Of a DNA stretch of 64,000 bases, positions 1-11,139 are shown piece after piece. Source of the DNA: Euryodendron excelsum (taxonomy: Eukaryota; Streptophyta; Magnoliopsida; Ericales; Pentaphylacaceae); assembly GCA_033060915.1 (NCBI GenBank), contig CM065387.1, positions 26,514,501 through 26,578,500 of the forward strand. Reading direction: 5' to 3'. The position numbers and the translations under genes are program-made. Position 1 is the first letter of the stretch. The number at the start of each line of letters is the position of its first letter. Below the pieces are notes generated by a model that was not told the origin of the DNA, made no database searches, and saw only the letters and a list, made by a program, of their open reading frames with translations.

Positions 1-383
1 CAACCAAAGAAGGGAGATGATCCTAATCCTATTTGATATTAGATTAATGGCAAAAAATGTAGGCCATTAATTGATTGTTTCCCTTGGCTTTTTTTTTAAT
101 TTTTTTTTTTTTTTGCGGCCAAAACATTTAAATCACTCTTAGTAACTGTTCTAGCATCCTTCAATAATCCCTATTTATCAATTGGATTTCTTCTTTTTCT
201 TTTCTATAGTTATGTTCATTGATTAGGCCACGGATTAATTCATTATCACAATGGAAGCAATAGATTAGGAAAAAAGCCATTTAATTTCTTAGTATTGACA
301 TTTTCGTCCTATTTATCACCTATACAAATAGATTTCAAAGCTTATAGCGCAGTATATAGTAGCACATATATTCCTTCTCAGCC
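1..383. other. 5' flank of MMP pseudogene, no gene seen
   Basis: AT-rich sequence with a poly-T stretch around 90-114. It holds no convincing coding frame. It is the region where a promoter of the downstream matrixin gene would have been, but I cannot assign a TATA box with confidence. Confidence 0.5.
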
Positions 384-1304
384 ATGGGACTTAAGGTTTG
401 TCACCTCTTCTCATGCTTTTTTCTCCTCTTCATACTCCTTGCTCTCCTATCCCATGCAAATTCATCCAACTCAAAAGATGAGAAACCATCACCAACCTTT
501 CAGTTTATCAACCACATCACTGGCTCTAAGATGGGTGACAAGGTAAAAGGGCTGCAACAAGTCAAGAAATGTCTCGAACATTTTGGTTATCTAAGCGATC
601 TTCAAACCCATGCCCATGCCGGTGATGCTGCGTTTGACGATCTCTTAGAGTCGCCATCAAACTATGCCAACTCAATTTCGGTCTTAATCTCACCGGAACC
701 TTAGACGGTAATACGGTATCAATGATGATGACACCTCGTTGTGGGGTGCCAGATATCATCAATGGCACTAATTCGATGCATTTAGGAAAGAAATTACATT
801 ACTTTCCAGAGGCTCTTACTATGCTTTCTTCCCAGGGAAACCCAAATGGCCACCTTCTAAGTATCACCTTACATATGCATTTCAACCCGTAGTCGTCAGG
901 ACGCCTTCAACGCTATGAAGCAAGCTTTTAGTAAATGGGCACTCGTCTCAAAATTCAAGTTCACTCAGACTCCGGACTTTCAACATGCTGATTTAAAAAT
1001 TAGTTTCCTAAATCGGGATCATGGAGGTGTAAGCAACTTCGATTGCCCTGGCGGAACCCTAGCTCACTCGTCTGTCCCAACCCAGGGAACACTTCATTTC
1101 GATGCAGACGAGCACTAAGCTGTTGGTAAAGTAGCAGGTGCATTTGATATAGGGACTGTTGGATTGCATGAAATAGGGCACCTTCTTGGACTTGATCATG
1201 GCAATGTTGGTGCATCTATCATGTGGCCAACGATTGGTCCCCATTTTACGAAAGATTTGAATGAAGATGATATTCAAGGACTCAAGGCCTTGTACCAGTT
1301 TTAA
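384..1304 (+). pseudogene. Plant matrix metalloproteinase (matrixin, MMP) pseudogene
   Basis: Decayed copy of a plant secreted or cell-surface zinc endopeptidase (matrixin, M10A). The parts are in the usual order: a hydrophobic signal peptide at the ATG (384), a peptidoglycan-binding-like propeptide, the cysteine-switch motif PRCGVPD (734-754), and the catalytic zinc site HEIGHLLGLDH (1167-1199) followed by a Met-turn-like SIMWP. The frame ends in ALYQF and a stop at 1302-1304. No introns are apparent, as is common for plant MMPs. It cannot make a full protein: the reading frame shifts near 655, again near 815 and near 895, and a TAA at 1117-1119 replaces the Trp codon that the second copy (2128-2495) still has. 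The Cys switch and all three zinc histidines remain readable. The family call is firm; expression is unknown. Confidence 0.88.
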
Positions 1305-2127
1305 AGAAAAAGGATTCTTTCATTTTTCTGGATTCCATTTCTCTTGAAAGTATAAGATTTTGAAAAGAATAAATATACTTCTAAAAATTTTAAAATAAAA
1401 TAAGAACAATAATTCAAATGGTTCCTTCGACATATCTATTCATATATATATATATATATATCTTACTTTCATTGTGACAGTGTGGTAGGTGCAACAATGT
1501 TTGTGATTCTCTCTAAGTCCATGTGTACCAGATTTTTTGTATTTTAATAAACAATGAAGACCAAACACAATATAGTTAAGGTAAGAAAAATCGGTTGCCA
1601 AACACAACAAAACCGGGCACTATGGACAAACTAACTAAACCTGCAAACATGAAAATATATACTGTTGAAACAATATCTGTGACCTGACATAATAATTAAT
1701 TACTTGTCCCTTAGATTTTGAAAACTGTGTGTGTAGACAAATCGTTTTATGATAATTGTTATGGGCCCCTAATGTGGTTACTCATAGACTTACTGATTTT
1801 ATCGAATTGCAGCAATATGTCTAGGCTTTATTTGCACATATCTATGCTATATACTAGGGTTAAGCTGTACTATGCACGGATGTACCTATAAAATTGAAAT
1901 GCTAAAAAAGTACTGGTTTATAATAGATTTAGAATTTTAATAATGCTCCAGATTTATTCTTTTGAATCAATATATTATTACATCGGCAACACCTTGATGA
2001 TGGCATCAAAAAGAAGAAAAAAAAAAAAAGAAAGGAATTGCATGTAATGATTTACTAAAAGAAATTACATGTAAAGCTCTGTGTAACCGTTAGTTTAAAA
2101 AAAAAAAAAATGACTTAACCTATATAA
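1305..2127. other. AT-rich spacer between the two MMP copies
   Basis: No gene seen. Contains a short (TA)n microsatellite around 1443-1460 and two A-rich runs around 2017-2031 and 2098-2110. Confidence 0.5.
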
Positions 2128-2495
2128 TCAACCCAGTACTCGTCAGGATGCCGTCAACATTATGAAGCAAGCTTTTAGTAAATGGGCACACGCCTCACAA
2201 TTCTTGTTTACTCAGACTCGAGACTTTCAACATGCTAAGTTGGGATTATAGAGATGGAAGCAACTTCGATGGCCTTGGTGGAACCCTAGCTCACACTTGT
2301 GGCCCGGACTGATAGGAGACTTCACTCCGACGCGGACGAGCACTGGGCTGTTGGTAAAGTACAGGGTGCATTTGATTGCATGAAATAGGACACCTTCTTG
2401 GGCTTGGACATAGCAATAATGTTGGTGCTCCTTTCTTGTGGCCTAAGATTGGTCCTTATTTTACCAAAGATTTCAGTGAAGATGATATTCAAGGA
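2128..2495 (+). pseudogene. Second, truncated MMP pseudogene copy (catalytic part only)
   Basis: Repeats the catalytic half of the 384-1304 gene: the same stretch around AFSKWA, an EHWAVGK region that keeps the Trp codon lost upstream, and the zinc site HEIGHLLGLGH (2379-2411), then a tail matching the upstream copy up to the DDIQG codons. The signal peptide, propeptide and Cys switch are absent. Several indels break the frame, including loss of about 15 bases just before the zinc site. It looks like a tandem duplicate that was truncated and decayed independently. Its third zinc ligand context reads LGH where the first copy has LDH. Confidence 0.82.
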
Positions 2496-2769
2496 AGGAT
2501 TATGGAAGCAAAAGGGTGAAGTTTTTCAGATCAACTTGAGTTGTTTTTAAGGTTGATACGTGTAGGCATACTCTATAAACTGGTAAGTCCTTATGTTTAA
2601 AAGTAAAATTGAAGTTGAGCTTGAGACATACGCCTTGTATAGTACCATGCTGAACCCAGTTGTTGTTGTTGTTTTTTTTCTTTTTTGGATAAAGATAAAA
2701 CAGCAAACAAGGCAGAGAATACCCACTGTCCAAAAATACCAGATTACAGAACTTGTTCAGGAGGGACGA

Positions 2770-3185
2770 CGTTGAAACTGAAACTAAACCTGCAAAAGCT
2801 TGATTGGCACAACCATTTGCCGGCCTGCTGCACCAGGAAAAGACCAAGGATTCGAACTTGCCAAATCAACAATATCCTCCAAAAAAGGTTTGATCTCCCA
2901 TCTATCCCAAGATTGACCGGTGTCCAAAAGATTGATGAGATTAGCTGAGTCTTACTCTATAATAGCTGATCGGTAGTTGGCTGCTTTGGCCATCATGCAA
3001 GCAATCCTAGCTGCCCATGCCTCAGCCGCTAGAGCAGAGGAGACTCCGATACGCCCATAATTGATCTGTAGCACTTTCCCGGATACATTTCTAGCAACGA
3101 CTCCAAAGGCAGCCCTATGTGAGGATTCATGGAAAGCTCCATCACAATTCAACTTCACTGGAAGAGCCCTGTTGTTTATGGGCAC
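2770..3185 (-). pseudogene. RNase H-like (RVT_3 type) fragment of a plant LINE
   Basis: On the minus strand the open part (3185-2952) reads as the plant RNase H-like domain found at the C-terminus of many non-LTR elements: KLNCDGAF near the start (first acidic residue), AFGVVARNVSGKVL, and AEAWAARIACMMA (catalytic Glu region). A TAA at 2952-2954 replaces the Ser codon of the expected E-S-D step. The same frame then continues through a typical second half (WEIKPFLEDI) and shifts by one base near 2845 into a CSRPANGCANQAFA tail. The reverse transcriptase part is absent. It could also be a remnant of a stand-alone RNase H-like host gene, but truncation and decay favour a dead LINE 3' end. Confidence 0.72.
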
Positions 3186-3389
3186 TGATTTGTTTATTTT
3201 TTTCTAATTTGTTTAATTTTTTTTTCTATTTTTTTTTTTCTCTCTTCTACTTCAATTCTATTATACTCGGTTTTTTTTTTTGTAACTTTTATTTTTGTCC
3301 TATTTGGTGCTTGTGAATGGTCATACAACCGAAGAAACGCAAAGCACAGTAATCTCATGCACCGGACATGCATCATCCTGGCTCGTGCA
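3186..3389. other. T-rich stretch before the gypsy LTR
   Basis: Long T-rich runs (about 3195-3290) without coding potential. No target duplication can be tested because the far end of the gypsy element is not in the window. Confidence 0.4.
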
Positions 3390-4427
3390 TGTCATGACTC
3401 GGATTTTCTTACCTTGAATAATTCGAGACGGGGTGTTGCAGTTATAATAACAGAACAATTATCCACGTTCTAAACATATTCTACCTCTAGAGTAAGACAA
3501 TATTTTTATCAAACTAATTCCAACTATACACATTTACATTGCACTTGAATAGATTACATCAAACATTTATTCTATTTTTGTCTTTGGAGTTTTAGCTTCC
3601 ATAGTCATATTGATTGGAGCTATTAATTGCTCATCTAAATATTACACACAAGACGTGATGAGCTATGAAGTCCAAGAGTAAGATAATATCCACAACACAA
3701 TAGGTTTGCAACTTAAATAAAGCAGTTGACAATCAGTGAAACAACAATAATATAAAATATGGTTTTGATAAAAATTTCATTTGGCCAAGTTCTGGTCATA
3801 TAGTCAAAAAGAAAATTATAATAATATAGTTTTTGAAAATCGAATTCCTTGTAAAAATTATAATAATATAGTTCTGGTGTTATGTGGATGATTATATATC
3901 ATTGATTGGTGGATTATCTATTGATTGCTGATTTTGTGATTATGTATATATCATTCTTTATGAGTTTGATTATCTATCGTGAGCACATTGACAATTAGCT
4001 CACACCCACACACACTATTTTGACAGGTAACGTGGACATGACGCTTTGGTTCACTGTAATCTTGATCTTAGCTGTGCTGACATTCATGTCGGTGTTAGAA
4101 CGTTTTGTTTCATGACTTTGGAAAGCTCTTGTTGCTTCGTTTTTAGTTTCTCATTATACTCGTCTAAGATGTTGGAATTTGAGTTATATTTATATTTTGC
4201 CTCATGTTAACTTGAGATATGAGAGTTTGTTTTGTACCTGGGTTTGTAATGATGTAAGTGGTTTATAGTTTACTTTTGATGTCGATTATGGTATGTGAGG
4301 ACAGTTCTTGTTTATATCATTGGTGTATATTCCTCTGTGTTCTTTTTGGGTGTGTGTTAAGGTGTCGTTCGTAGGTTCAGTAACCTGATGTGACATTAAT
4401 GATGTTTAATTAGGATGGGGGTGTGAC
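3390..4427 (+). repeat. 5' LTR of a Ty3/gypsy element
   Basis: Begins with TGTCATGACTCGG and ends about 4427 in GGGGTGTGAC, a few bases before a plant tRNA-Met primer site. The length of about 1.04 kb and the gag that follows fit a chromovirus-type gypsy element. The terminal CA is not clean, so the right boundary may be off by a few bases. The 3' LTR is not in this window. Confidence 0.62.
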
Positions 4428-4431
4428 TGCT

Positions 4432-4444
4432 TGGTATCAGAGCT
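4432..4444 (+). other. Primer-binding site (initiator tRNA-Met type)
   Basis: TGGTATCAGAGCT is the complement of the 3' end of plant initiator tRNA-Met, the usual primer of Ty3/gypsy and Ty1/copia elements. It lies directly after the LTR end and fixes the orientation as plus. Confidence 0.82.
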
Positions 4445-4622
4445 GAGTTTTGTATCAGAACTGTGTTTCATAGCCTGGTTACGTACTAAAGCTATGGTGT
4501 GGAGTTGGTGTCTAGAATGTAGTGAACCGTAGGGTGTTGTCGATGTTGGTTAGGTCATTAAGGAGTGTGTGAACTATATATATGTATATATTATGTACTT
4601 ATTCTGATTTGATGCAGAAAGA

Positions 4623-5757
4623 ATGGCACAAAGGGGACTTAGGGCAATGGAAGAAGGAGATTCATTTGTTTCAGTTAGGGGTATGGAGCAAGGAGAGCAT
4701 GAACCACATGTTCATAATCAACCTAATGCAATCGACGGACTTGCGAATCTAATGGCACTGTATATAGAATATCAAGTTACAAGATTAGTGCCAAGGAGTA
4801 CGACCTTGCACGAGCAATTTGTGAAATTGAATCCGCTAGAATTTATTGGGGCAACTAATCCATTAGAAGCTGAGGAGTGGCTAAGGAAGCTGAAAACTAT
4901 ATTTGAAGTGATGGGAATAACTGATGAACAAAAGCTATCTTTGGCTACACTTATGCTTCGAACGGAGGCACATAATTGGTGGGAAGCCATGAGATGAATG
5001 ATGAATGCTCAAATCGAGGGAGAATCACTTACGTGGCAATAATTTGTGGAAGTATTTAATGAGCAATACTTTTCTCTCGTTTACCATCACCAAAAAGAGC
5101 AAGAATTCATTTTATTGAAGCAAGGAAGGATGTCAGTGGTAAAATATAAAGAGCAGTTCACAACCTTGTCTAGATTTTCAACCAACTTAGTACGCACTAA
5201 AGATGCTAAGTGCAAAAGATTCTGATAAGGCGTGGAGTTGCCAATTTGATCTCAAATTTTTGCATTTAAGATCACCAGATATGTGGAATAGTGAACAAAT
5301 CTAAGATCATGGAATAGGCCATGAAGGAGATATCAGGAAGACGTGAACAATTTAAGAAGGCGAGGTTTGATTTAGAAGCTGGTACTTCACAACAGAGGTC
5401 TTCAGAATATGTTCCAAGTGTGGAACAAAGTTGAGTACAATTTAGTTCGAGATTAGGAGGTGTAAGGTTTAGTAGTCCAAGTAGTACAGGAGTCCGAGGG
5501 GCGGAGGTGCATAGAAACCACCAGCTAGGTCTACCAGTCCAAGGTCTTTGGGAGGTAGCACTGGCGGAATCATTTGCTATCATTGTGGGGTTAAGGGACA
5601 TATTATTAGAGATTGTTTAGTTTCGTGGTCCGAAAAATACTATCAGTGTGGACAACCAGGACACATAGCAAGGAACTGTACTCAGAATCTTGCGGCAGCA
5701 TCATCAGTAGGCAATGTGGCTAGTAGAAGTAGGGAAACAATGGGAGTTGCACAATAG
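4623..5757 (+). pseudogene. Ty3/gypsy gag, broken and cut off
   Basis: The first open stretch (4623-4997) carries the retrotransposon gag signature (EFIGATNPLEAEEWLRKLK, then HNWWEAM). A TGA at 4995 and further stops near 5038 and 5222 interrupt it. The zinc-knuckle region follows in 5548-5757. The first knuckle CYHCGVKGHIIRDC (5575-5616) is complete (CX2CX4HX4C). The second has Tyr (TAC, 5638-5640) where the first Cys should be. Protease and pol do not follow, because a Sirevirus LTR starts at 5780. Gag would package the element RNA; this copy cannot. Confidence 0.8.
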
Positions 5758-5779
5758 GGACAAATTGCAACGTCTGAAT

Positions 5780-7906
5780 TGTTGACTCAAGATTAATTCC
5801 CATGTTGATTTTGATGATAACTAAACCTTGTGTTATTTTACTAATGCATTTACCTAGTGTGTAGATTAATAAAGTTTATAATTTAGACTTAAAGTTCAAT
5901 CTTAAATCTAATACTTGTCAAAGTAAATGTACAACAAGTTTAAGATCAAGCAATGAACCAAACAGAGGATTGATGCCTATTTCTACTTCAAACAAATGTT
6001 TTATATTCGAAGAGTTTGAAGGTGTTCGAATGAAACTTTCATCAAGTATGCATAGATTCATTGAAGACTGACTTGTACTTAAGAAAGATTGAAGACTTCA
6101 TTAGAATATGCAAATATCAGTTGAAGACAATTTGTTTGTTGAAGAGATTGAAAATGCTCAAGAGAAGACTTCATCAAGAATGCAAAGATAAAAATCCAGA
6201 TTATGTGATTGAAGTTGCTTGACAAGAAGATTCACATTAATTGTCTAATCTCTACATGGAATCCAAGTGAAAAATTCTTCTGACATATAAAGAATCAATG
6301 TAGACAATATGCAAGAAGAGATTTCATCAAGTTTGCAAAAGTCTCATTGAAGTGATTTTAAAGAAGAAAGAAGAACTTTTAGCAAAGAGAAGAAATTGGC
6401 AATGAAGTATTATGAAGCTCTACATAATTGAGGAAGGTTGGCATTGAAAGAGATTGTTCTACAATGAAAGAGGAAGCTTTGCAAATGAAGAAAAAGAGAT
6501 CAACATTGATCTAATGAAGCTTTGACAGTTTGGAAATCAAGAAGAGTTGAATAATGATTGATTCAATCCAAATAAATAGAAGATAACCTTGATGAGTTAA
6601 AAAGTTTGATTGATCATCATACCCCAAAGAGATACTCCTTGAAGGTCTTATACTGCTGTTGAGATGATCTGGATCATTGAAAGACAGAATGCAGATTTTG
6701 GGACAATGAGCGGACTAATAGAAATGAAGAGTCGCCTCATCAAGACAGACACAAAAAGCTCGAAGATAAAATAATCAATGAGTGGGCTCATGGAAATGAA
6801 GAGTCGCCTTATGGAGACATACGCAGAAAGCTTGAAGACAAAATGTGCAAAGAGTCGACTCATAGAAATGAGGAGTCGCCTCATGGATATAGAAGCAGAA
6901 AACTTGAAGCCCAAATGGGCAAAGAGCCAACCCTTTGATATAAAGAATCAGCTCATAAAGACTGAAGCAAGATTTCTGTGGAAAGAGCCGACTCACCGAA
7001 TTAAAGAGTCGCCTCATGACAACAGAAGCAAAAGGCTAAAGACCAAATGGGCAAAGAGCCAACTCTTGAAGAGAAAGAGTTGCCTCATGACGACAGAAGC
7101 AAAAATGTGAAGACAGAATGAACAAGGAGCCGACTCATTGATATAAAGAGCAGACTCATGGAGACAGTGAACAACATCTGGTAAATGCAGAACCAGAAGT
7201 GTCGACTCTACAAGCCTGGAGTCCACCCCTGGAATATAACGACTAGTTTTTCTAACATTATAACGGACTAGACATGCACTAAATGAAGCCCAACAACCTC
7301 CAACGGATGAAATCAATACAAGGGTTTATATACAAGCTTCCAGCTGCATTTATAACAATAAGAGAGACAAGAAACAAGAATCCACTGATTGATCAACTGA
7401 AATTCCTGAACATTCCTCTTGTCTTTACTTTGTGAGCTTTGATTGTGTAATCTATTCTTGTTAGAGAGTTTGTGAGTTACTTGTATATTTTTATATACTT
7501 GTAAGTGAGAGTTTGAGAGTTCTCTTGAGAAAGAAAAACTCTTATAAGATTGAGTGGAGCTTAGACAAAACCACTTGGTGGCTAAAGAACTTGGGTAGAA
7601 GTTCTTGTATAGTGAGCCGAGCAGTCTGTCAATTAGCAACCCATTTGTAATTGGAGATTACATAGTGGAAGGAGACTTCAAGGGGATATTGGGGTGAGGA
7701 CGTAGACCGCGGTTTGTGGTTGAACCTCAGTAACTCTCTGTGTTCTTTCTTATGCTCTGTTTTCTTTTATTCTTCTGACTATATTACATTACATATAGAT
7801 TGATTACTGTTACATTAATTAGATTAATTTTAATTAATCTTAATTGTTATTAATCTTCAAAAAACCCAATTCACCCCCCCCTCTTGGGTTGCCTTTTGGG
7901 CCAACA
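5780..7906 (+). repeat. 5' LTR of the Sirevirus
   Basis: Starts TGTTGACTCAAG and ends GGGCCAACA immediately before the primer site. It is 2127 bp. A promoter-like TTTATATACAAG lies at about 7326 and is conserved in the 3' LTR (about 17166). By eye the two LTRs differ by a few percent. The 3' LTR has about 21 extra bases (from 15780), flanked by GCAATGAA repeats, that are missing here; this fits a deletion between short direct repeats. Confidence 0.9.
6700..7160 (+). repeat. Degenerate palindrome-bearing tandem repeat in the Sirevirus LTR
   Basis: About eight diverged units of roughly 45-75 bases. They alternate forms such as GAGTCGCCTCATG and GAGCCGACTCAT, which are near-palindromes around TCGNCTC, separated by purine-rich spacers (AAGCTTGAAGAC, AAATGGGCAAAGAG). 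The 3' LTR holds the same array (about 16550-17000). Several unrelated-looking ORFs on both strands here are products of the repeat. Confidence 0.65.
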
Positions 7907-7907
7907 T

Positions 7908-7921
7908 TGGTATTAGAGCTT
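7908..7921 (+). other. Primer-binding site of the Sirevirus
   Basis: TGGTATTAGAGCTT follows the LTR end after one base. It is the tRNA-Met-complementary site with the C-to-T change at position 7 common in Sirevirus copies. Confidence 0.8.
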
Positions 7922-7974
7922 GTATTCCTAATTTAAGGCTTAACATCCTAGGAATAGATCCATAACAACCAATT

Positions 7975-9593
7975 TCGGAAGCTCTCTTGGTGAGGGTCAA
8001 TCCACAAATAGACCACATATGTTCAATGGCACTAATTAAAATTATTGAAAAAATATAATGAGAATCTATATACAATCAGTTGATTATGAATTATGGAGAC
8101 TCATAGTAAATGGTCCCAAACACCTCTAACTAGAGTGGATAGAACTGATATCCCTAAACCAGAATCTGAATGCGATGAAGATGATTTAAAAATGCTACAA
8201 TCTAATGCTAGAGCTATGAATATTTTATATTGTACACTTGATCCCAATGAATTTGATCATATTTCCACTTGTGAATCAATCAAGAAAATATGGAATAGAT
8301 TAGAAGTCACACATGAAGGTACCAATCAAGTTAAAGAATCTAAAATCAATATATTGGTACATAGCTATGAATTATTCAAAATGAAACCTAACGAATCTAT
8401 CACTGAAATGTTCACAAGGTTCACCAATATTATTAATGGCTTAAAATCTCTTGGAAACGTGTATCCTAACTATGAGTAGGTGAGGAAGATTCTAAGGTCT
8501 TTGCCAAAGGCCTGGGAGGCTAAGGTCACAACAATCTACGAAGCAAAGGGCCTCAACACCTTAACTCTTGAAGAACTCTTGGATTCTTTAATGACTCATG
8601 AGCTCACACAAAAGCAACATGCCCAAGAGGATGAAGAAAAGAAGAAATGGGTAATTGCATTCAAATCCACCAGTTAAGATAATGATGAATCTGCAAGTGA
8701 TGAGAATGAAGATAAAATTGCTCTCATCACTCGAAAATTTAGGAGATTCATGAAGAAAAAATGGAGAGGTGGAAAGAAGCATGAAGCTAAAGGAGAACCA
8801 AGTAAGGAATCCTACATTACATGCTATGAATGCAAGAAACCTGGACATATAAAGGCAGATTGTCCTCTGCTCAGAAAGAGAGGAAAGAAATATCAAGGGA
8901 AGAACGCCATGGCTGCCATAACATGGAGTGATGCTGAAGAATCAAGCTCCGAAGAAGAAGCTGAACCACAAGAAGTGGCTAATCTATGTCTCTTGGCTCA
9001 TGAAGATGATAGTGAGGTATCAGACTCTTCCCAATTTACTTTTAATGAATTACAAGATGCATTTGATGATTTGCTTTGTGAATTCAGAAAAATGAGAATT
9101 AAAAATGGACTTCTTAAAAAGATGGTTTCTACTCTTACTAATGAAAATGAAAATTTACAAAAGGAAAATGAAGTTTTGAAAAATGAAGTCTGTGTTTTGA
9201 ACGATAAGATTCAAAAAAATTCTTTTCAAAAAGATTCCTCGAAAGAAAATCAAACCTTACTTGATAAGGTTAAAGGATTGGAAATAAGACTCTTTAAATG
9301 TGTAAATGGAAAAGAAAAACTAGATGCAATTTCAGAAAAACAAAAATGTTCATTAGACAAAGTTTTGACTTGGCTTTGATCCGTTTAAAAGAAAGAAATT
9401 TTCAAAAGGCAGATTTGGTGCTTCAACTAGAAAACCACAAATATTATGCTTTTACTGTCATAAAAGAGGACATATTGCTAGTAGATGCTATGCATTACAA
9501 AAATCAAATGTTCTTAAAAATGCATGAGTCCCTAGAGGACCATTGAGGACTAACCCCTAAGGACCCAAGATGATTTGGGTACCTAAGGTCAGA
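7975..9593 (+). pseudogene. Sirevirus gag, broken
   Basis: A degenerate start (HMFNGTN, with two stops and a frameshift before 8060) leads into a UBN2-type gag domain (8090-8480: MKPNESITEMFTRFTNIING) interrupted by TAG at 8477-8479 and TAA after 8674. The first zinc knuckle CYECKKPGHIKADC is at 8822-8863. An acidic stretch and a long coiled coil rich in Glu, Lys and Asn follow (about 9040-9360). A frameshift near 9379 leads to the second zinc knuckle CFYCHKRGHIASRC (9447-9488) and the conserved GPKMIWVPK end. Gag would form the particle. Two widely separated knuckles with a coiled coil between are Sirevirus-typical. Confidence 0.85.
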
Positions 9594-11013
9594 TAAATCC
9601 TTTTGTAGGTTTGCCTTCAAGCAAAATCCAAGAAAGACCATTGATACTTGGATAATGGATGCTCAAGATATATGACCGAAGCTAAAACACAATTCACTTC
9701 ACTCTCACCAAAAGGATGGAGGTCTTGTCACATTTGGTGACAATAGCAAAGGGAAGATTATCGGTATAGGTAGTATCGGTAAGAATTCTTCTACCTCTAT
9801 TGAAAATGTATTACTTGTTAAAGGACTTAAACACAATCTTTTGAGCATTAGTCAACTGTGTAACAAAGGATGCAAGGTTGTATTTGAATCTTCTAAATGT
9901 GAGGTAATTGATATTAATGATAACAAGACAATTCTCACTGGACATAGACAAGACAATATTTATGTTTTCAATCTTCATGATTTATCTTCTTGTAAAGTAG
10001 AATGCCTTGCTGCTATGAATAGTGATGAAAGTTGGTTGTGGTATAGAAGACTTGGTCATATTAGTATGAGCATACTTTCAAAGGTTTCTAAAAATGATTT
10101 GGTCAAAGGTATTCCAAAAATAAAATTTGACAAAGGTAAAGTTTGTGATGCTTGTCAATTAGGTAAGCAAATTCGAATTTCTTTCAAATCCTTAAATATG
10201 CTCACTACCTCTAGGCTATCACAACTATTGCATGTGGATTTATTTGGACCAACTAGGACTCTAAGTCTTGGTGGTAAACAATATGTACTTGTTATTATTG
10301 ATGACTATTCTAGATTTACATGGACTTTCTTCTTAGCTCATAAGGATGAGACAATTGTTTTTTTTACAAAATTTTGTAAAAATATCCAAAATAAAAAAGG
10401 AATTTCAATCACTTCTATTAAGACTGATCATGGAGGGGAATTCGATTGTAAACCTTTTGAAACATTTTCTGATGAAAATAGTTTTGATCACAACTTCTCA
10501 ACCCCTAGAACACCTCAACAAAATGGGGTTGTTGAAAGAAAAAAAAGAGTTTGAAAAGAAATGGGTAGAACCATGCTTTGTGAAAATAGTTTACCTAAGT
10601 ATTTTTGGGCTGAAGCTGTAAACACGGCTTGTTATGTTTTGAATCGAATTTTATTTATAAAGTTTTTGGACAAAACCTCCTATGAACTTTGGAAAGATAA
10701 GAAACCAATTGTCTCATACTTTAAAGCTTTTGGATGTAAATGCTTTGTATTGAACAACAATAAAGACAACCTTGGCAAGTTTGATGCTAAATCTGACGAG
10801 GGTCTATTTCTTGGCTACTTAACACATAACAAGGCTTATAGAGTCTTTAATAAGAAGACTCTAGTGGTTGAAGAATCAGTCCATGTCACTTTTGATGAAT
10901 TTAACCCTTCTTCGAAGAATGTTGAAAGTGATAATGCAGATGAGCTAGAGAGTCTGAAATGGAAAAAATGGACATCCAACCAAGCTCATATGAGGAACCT
11001 CAAAAGGAAATAG
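9594..11013 (+). pseudogene. Sirevirus pol part 1: protease and integrase, broken
   Basis: The protease active-site region reads LDNGCS (9648-9665), with Asn where the usual Ser or Thr of the D-S/T-G triad sits, and is followed by stops. The open frame from 9841 holds the pre-integrase HHCC finger (WYRRLGHI, then CDACQLGK) and the integrase core with DLFGP (first Asp), TDHGGEF (second Asp) and TPQQNGVVERK (Glu). A TGA at 10552-10554 breaks it. A second open stretch, 10561-11013, continues the same protein (WAEAVNTACYVLNR, then the GYLTHNKAYRVFNKKT C-terminal region). These enzymes would mature the polyprotein and insert the cDNA. The copy is inactive from protease on. Confidence 0.86.
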
Positions 11014-11139
11014 AAGCTCCTACCAGACAATAAGAAATCAGTGAAAGTCTACCTAAGGAGTGAAAGTTTGTGCATAACCATCTTACGGAATAAATCCTAG
11101 GTGATCCTTCACAAGGAGTAAGAACTCGATCCTCTTTCA

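Noticed and set aside
2500..2847. Stand-alone 115-codon minus-strand ORF
   Set aside because: Its first part is the frameshifted tail of the RNase H fragment at 2770-3185; the rest reads through simple A/T repeats.
6648..7316. Several ORFs on both strands rich in Met, Ser, Leu and Arg
   Set aside because: They arise from the palindromic tandem repeat of the Sirevirus LTR and recur at 16620-17160; both LTRs are non-coding.
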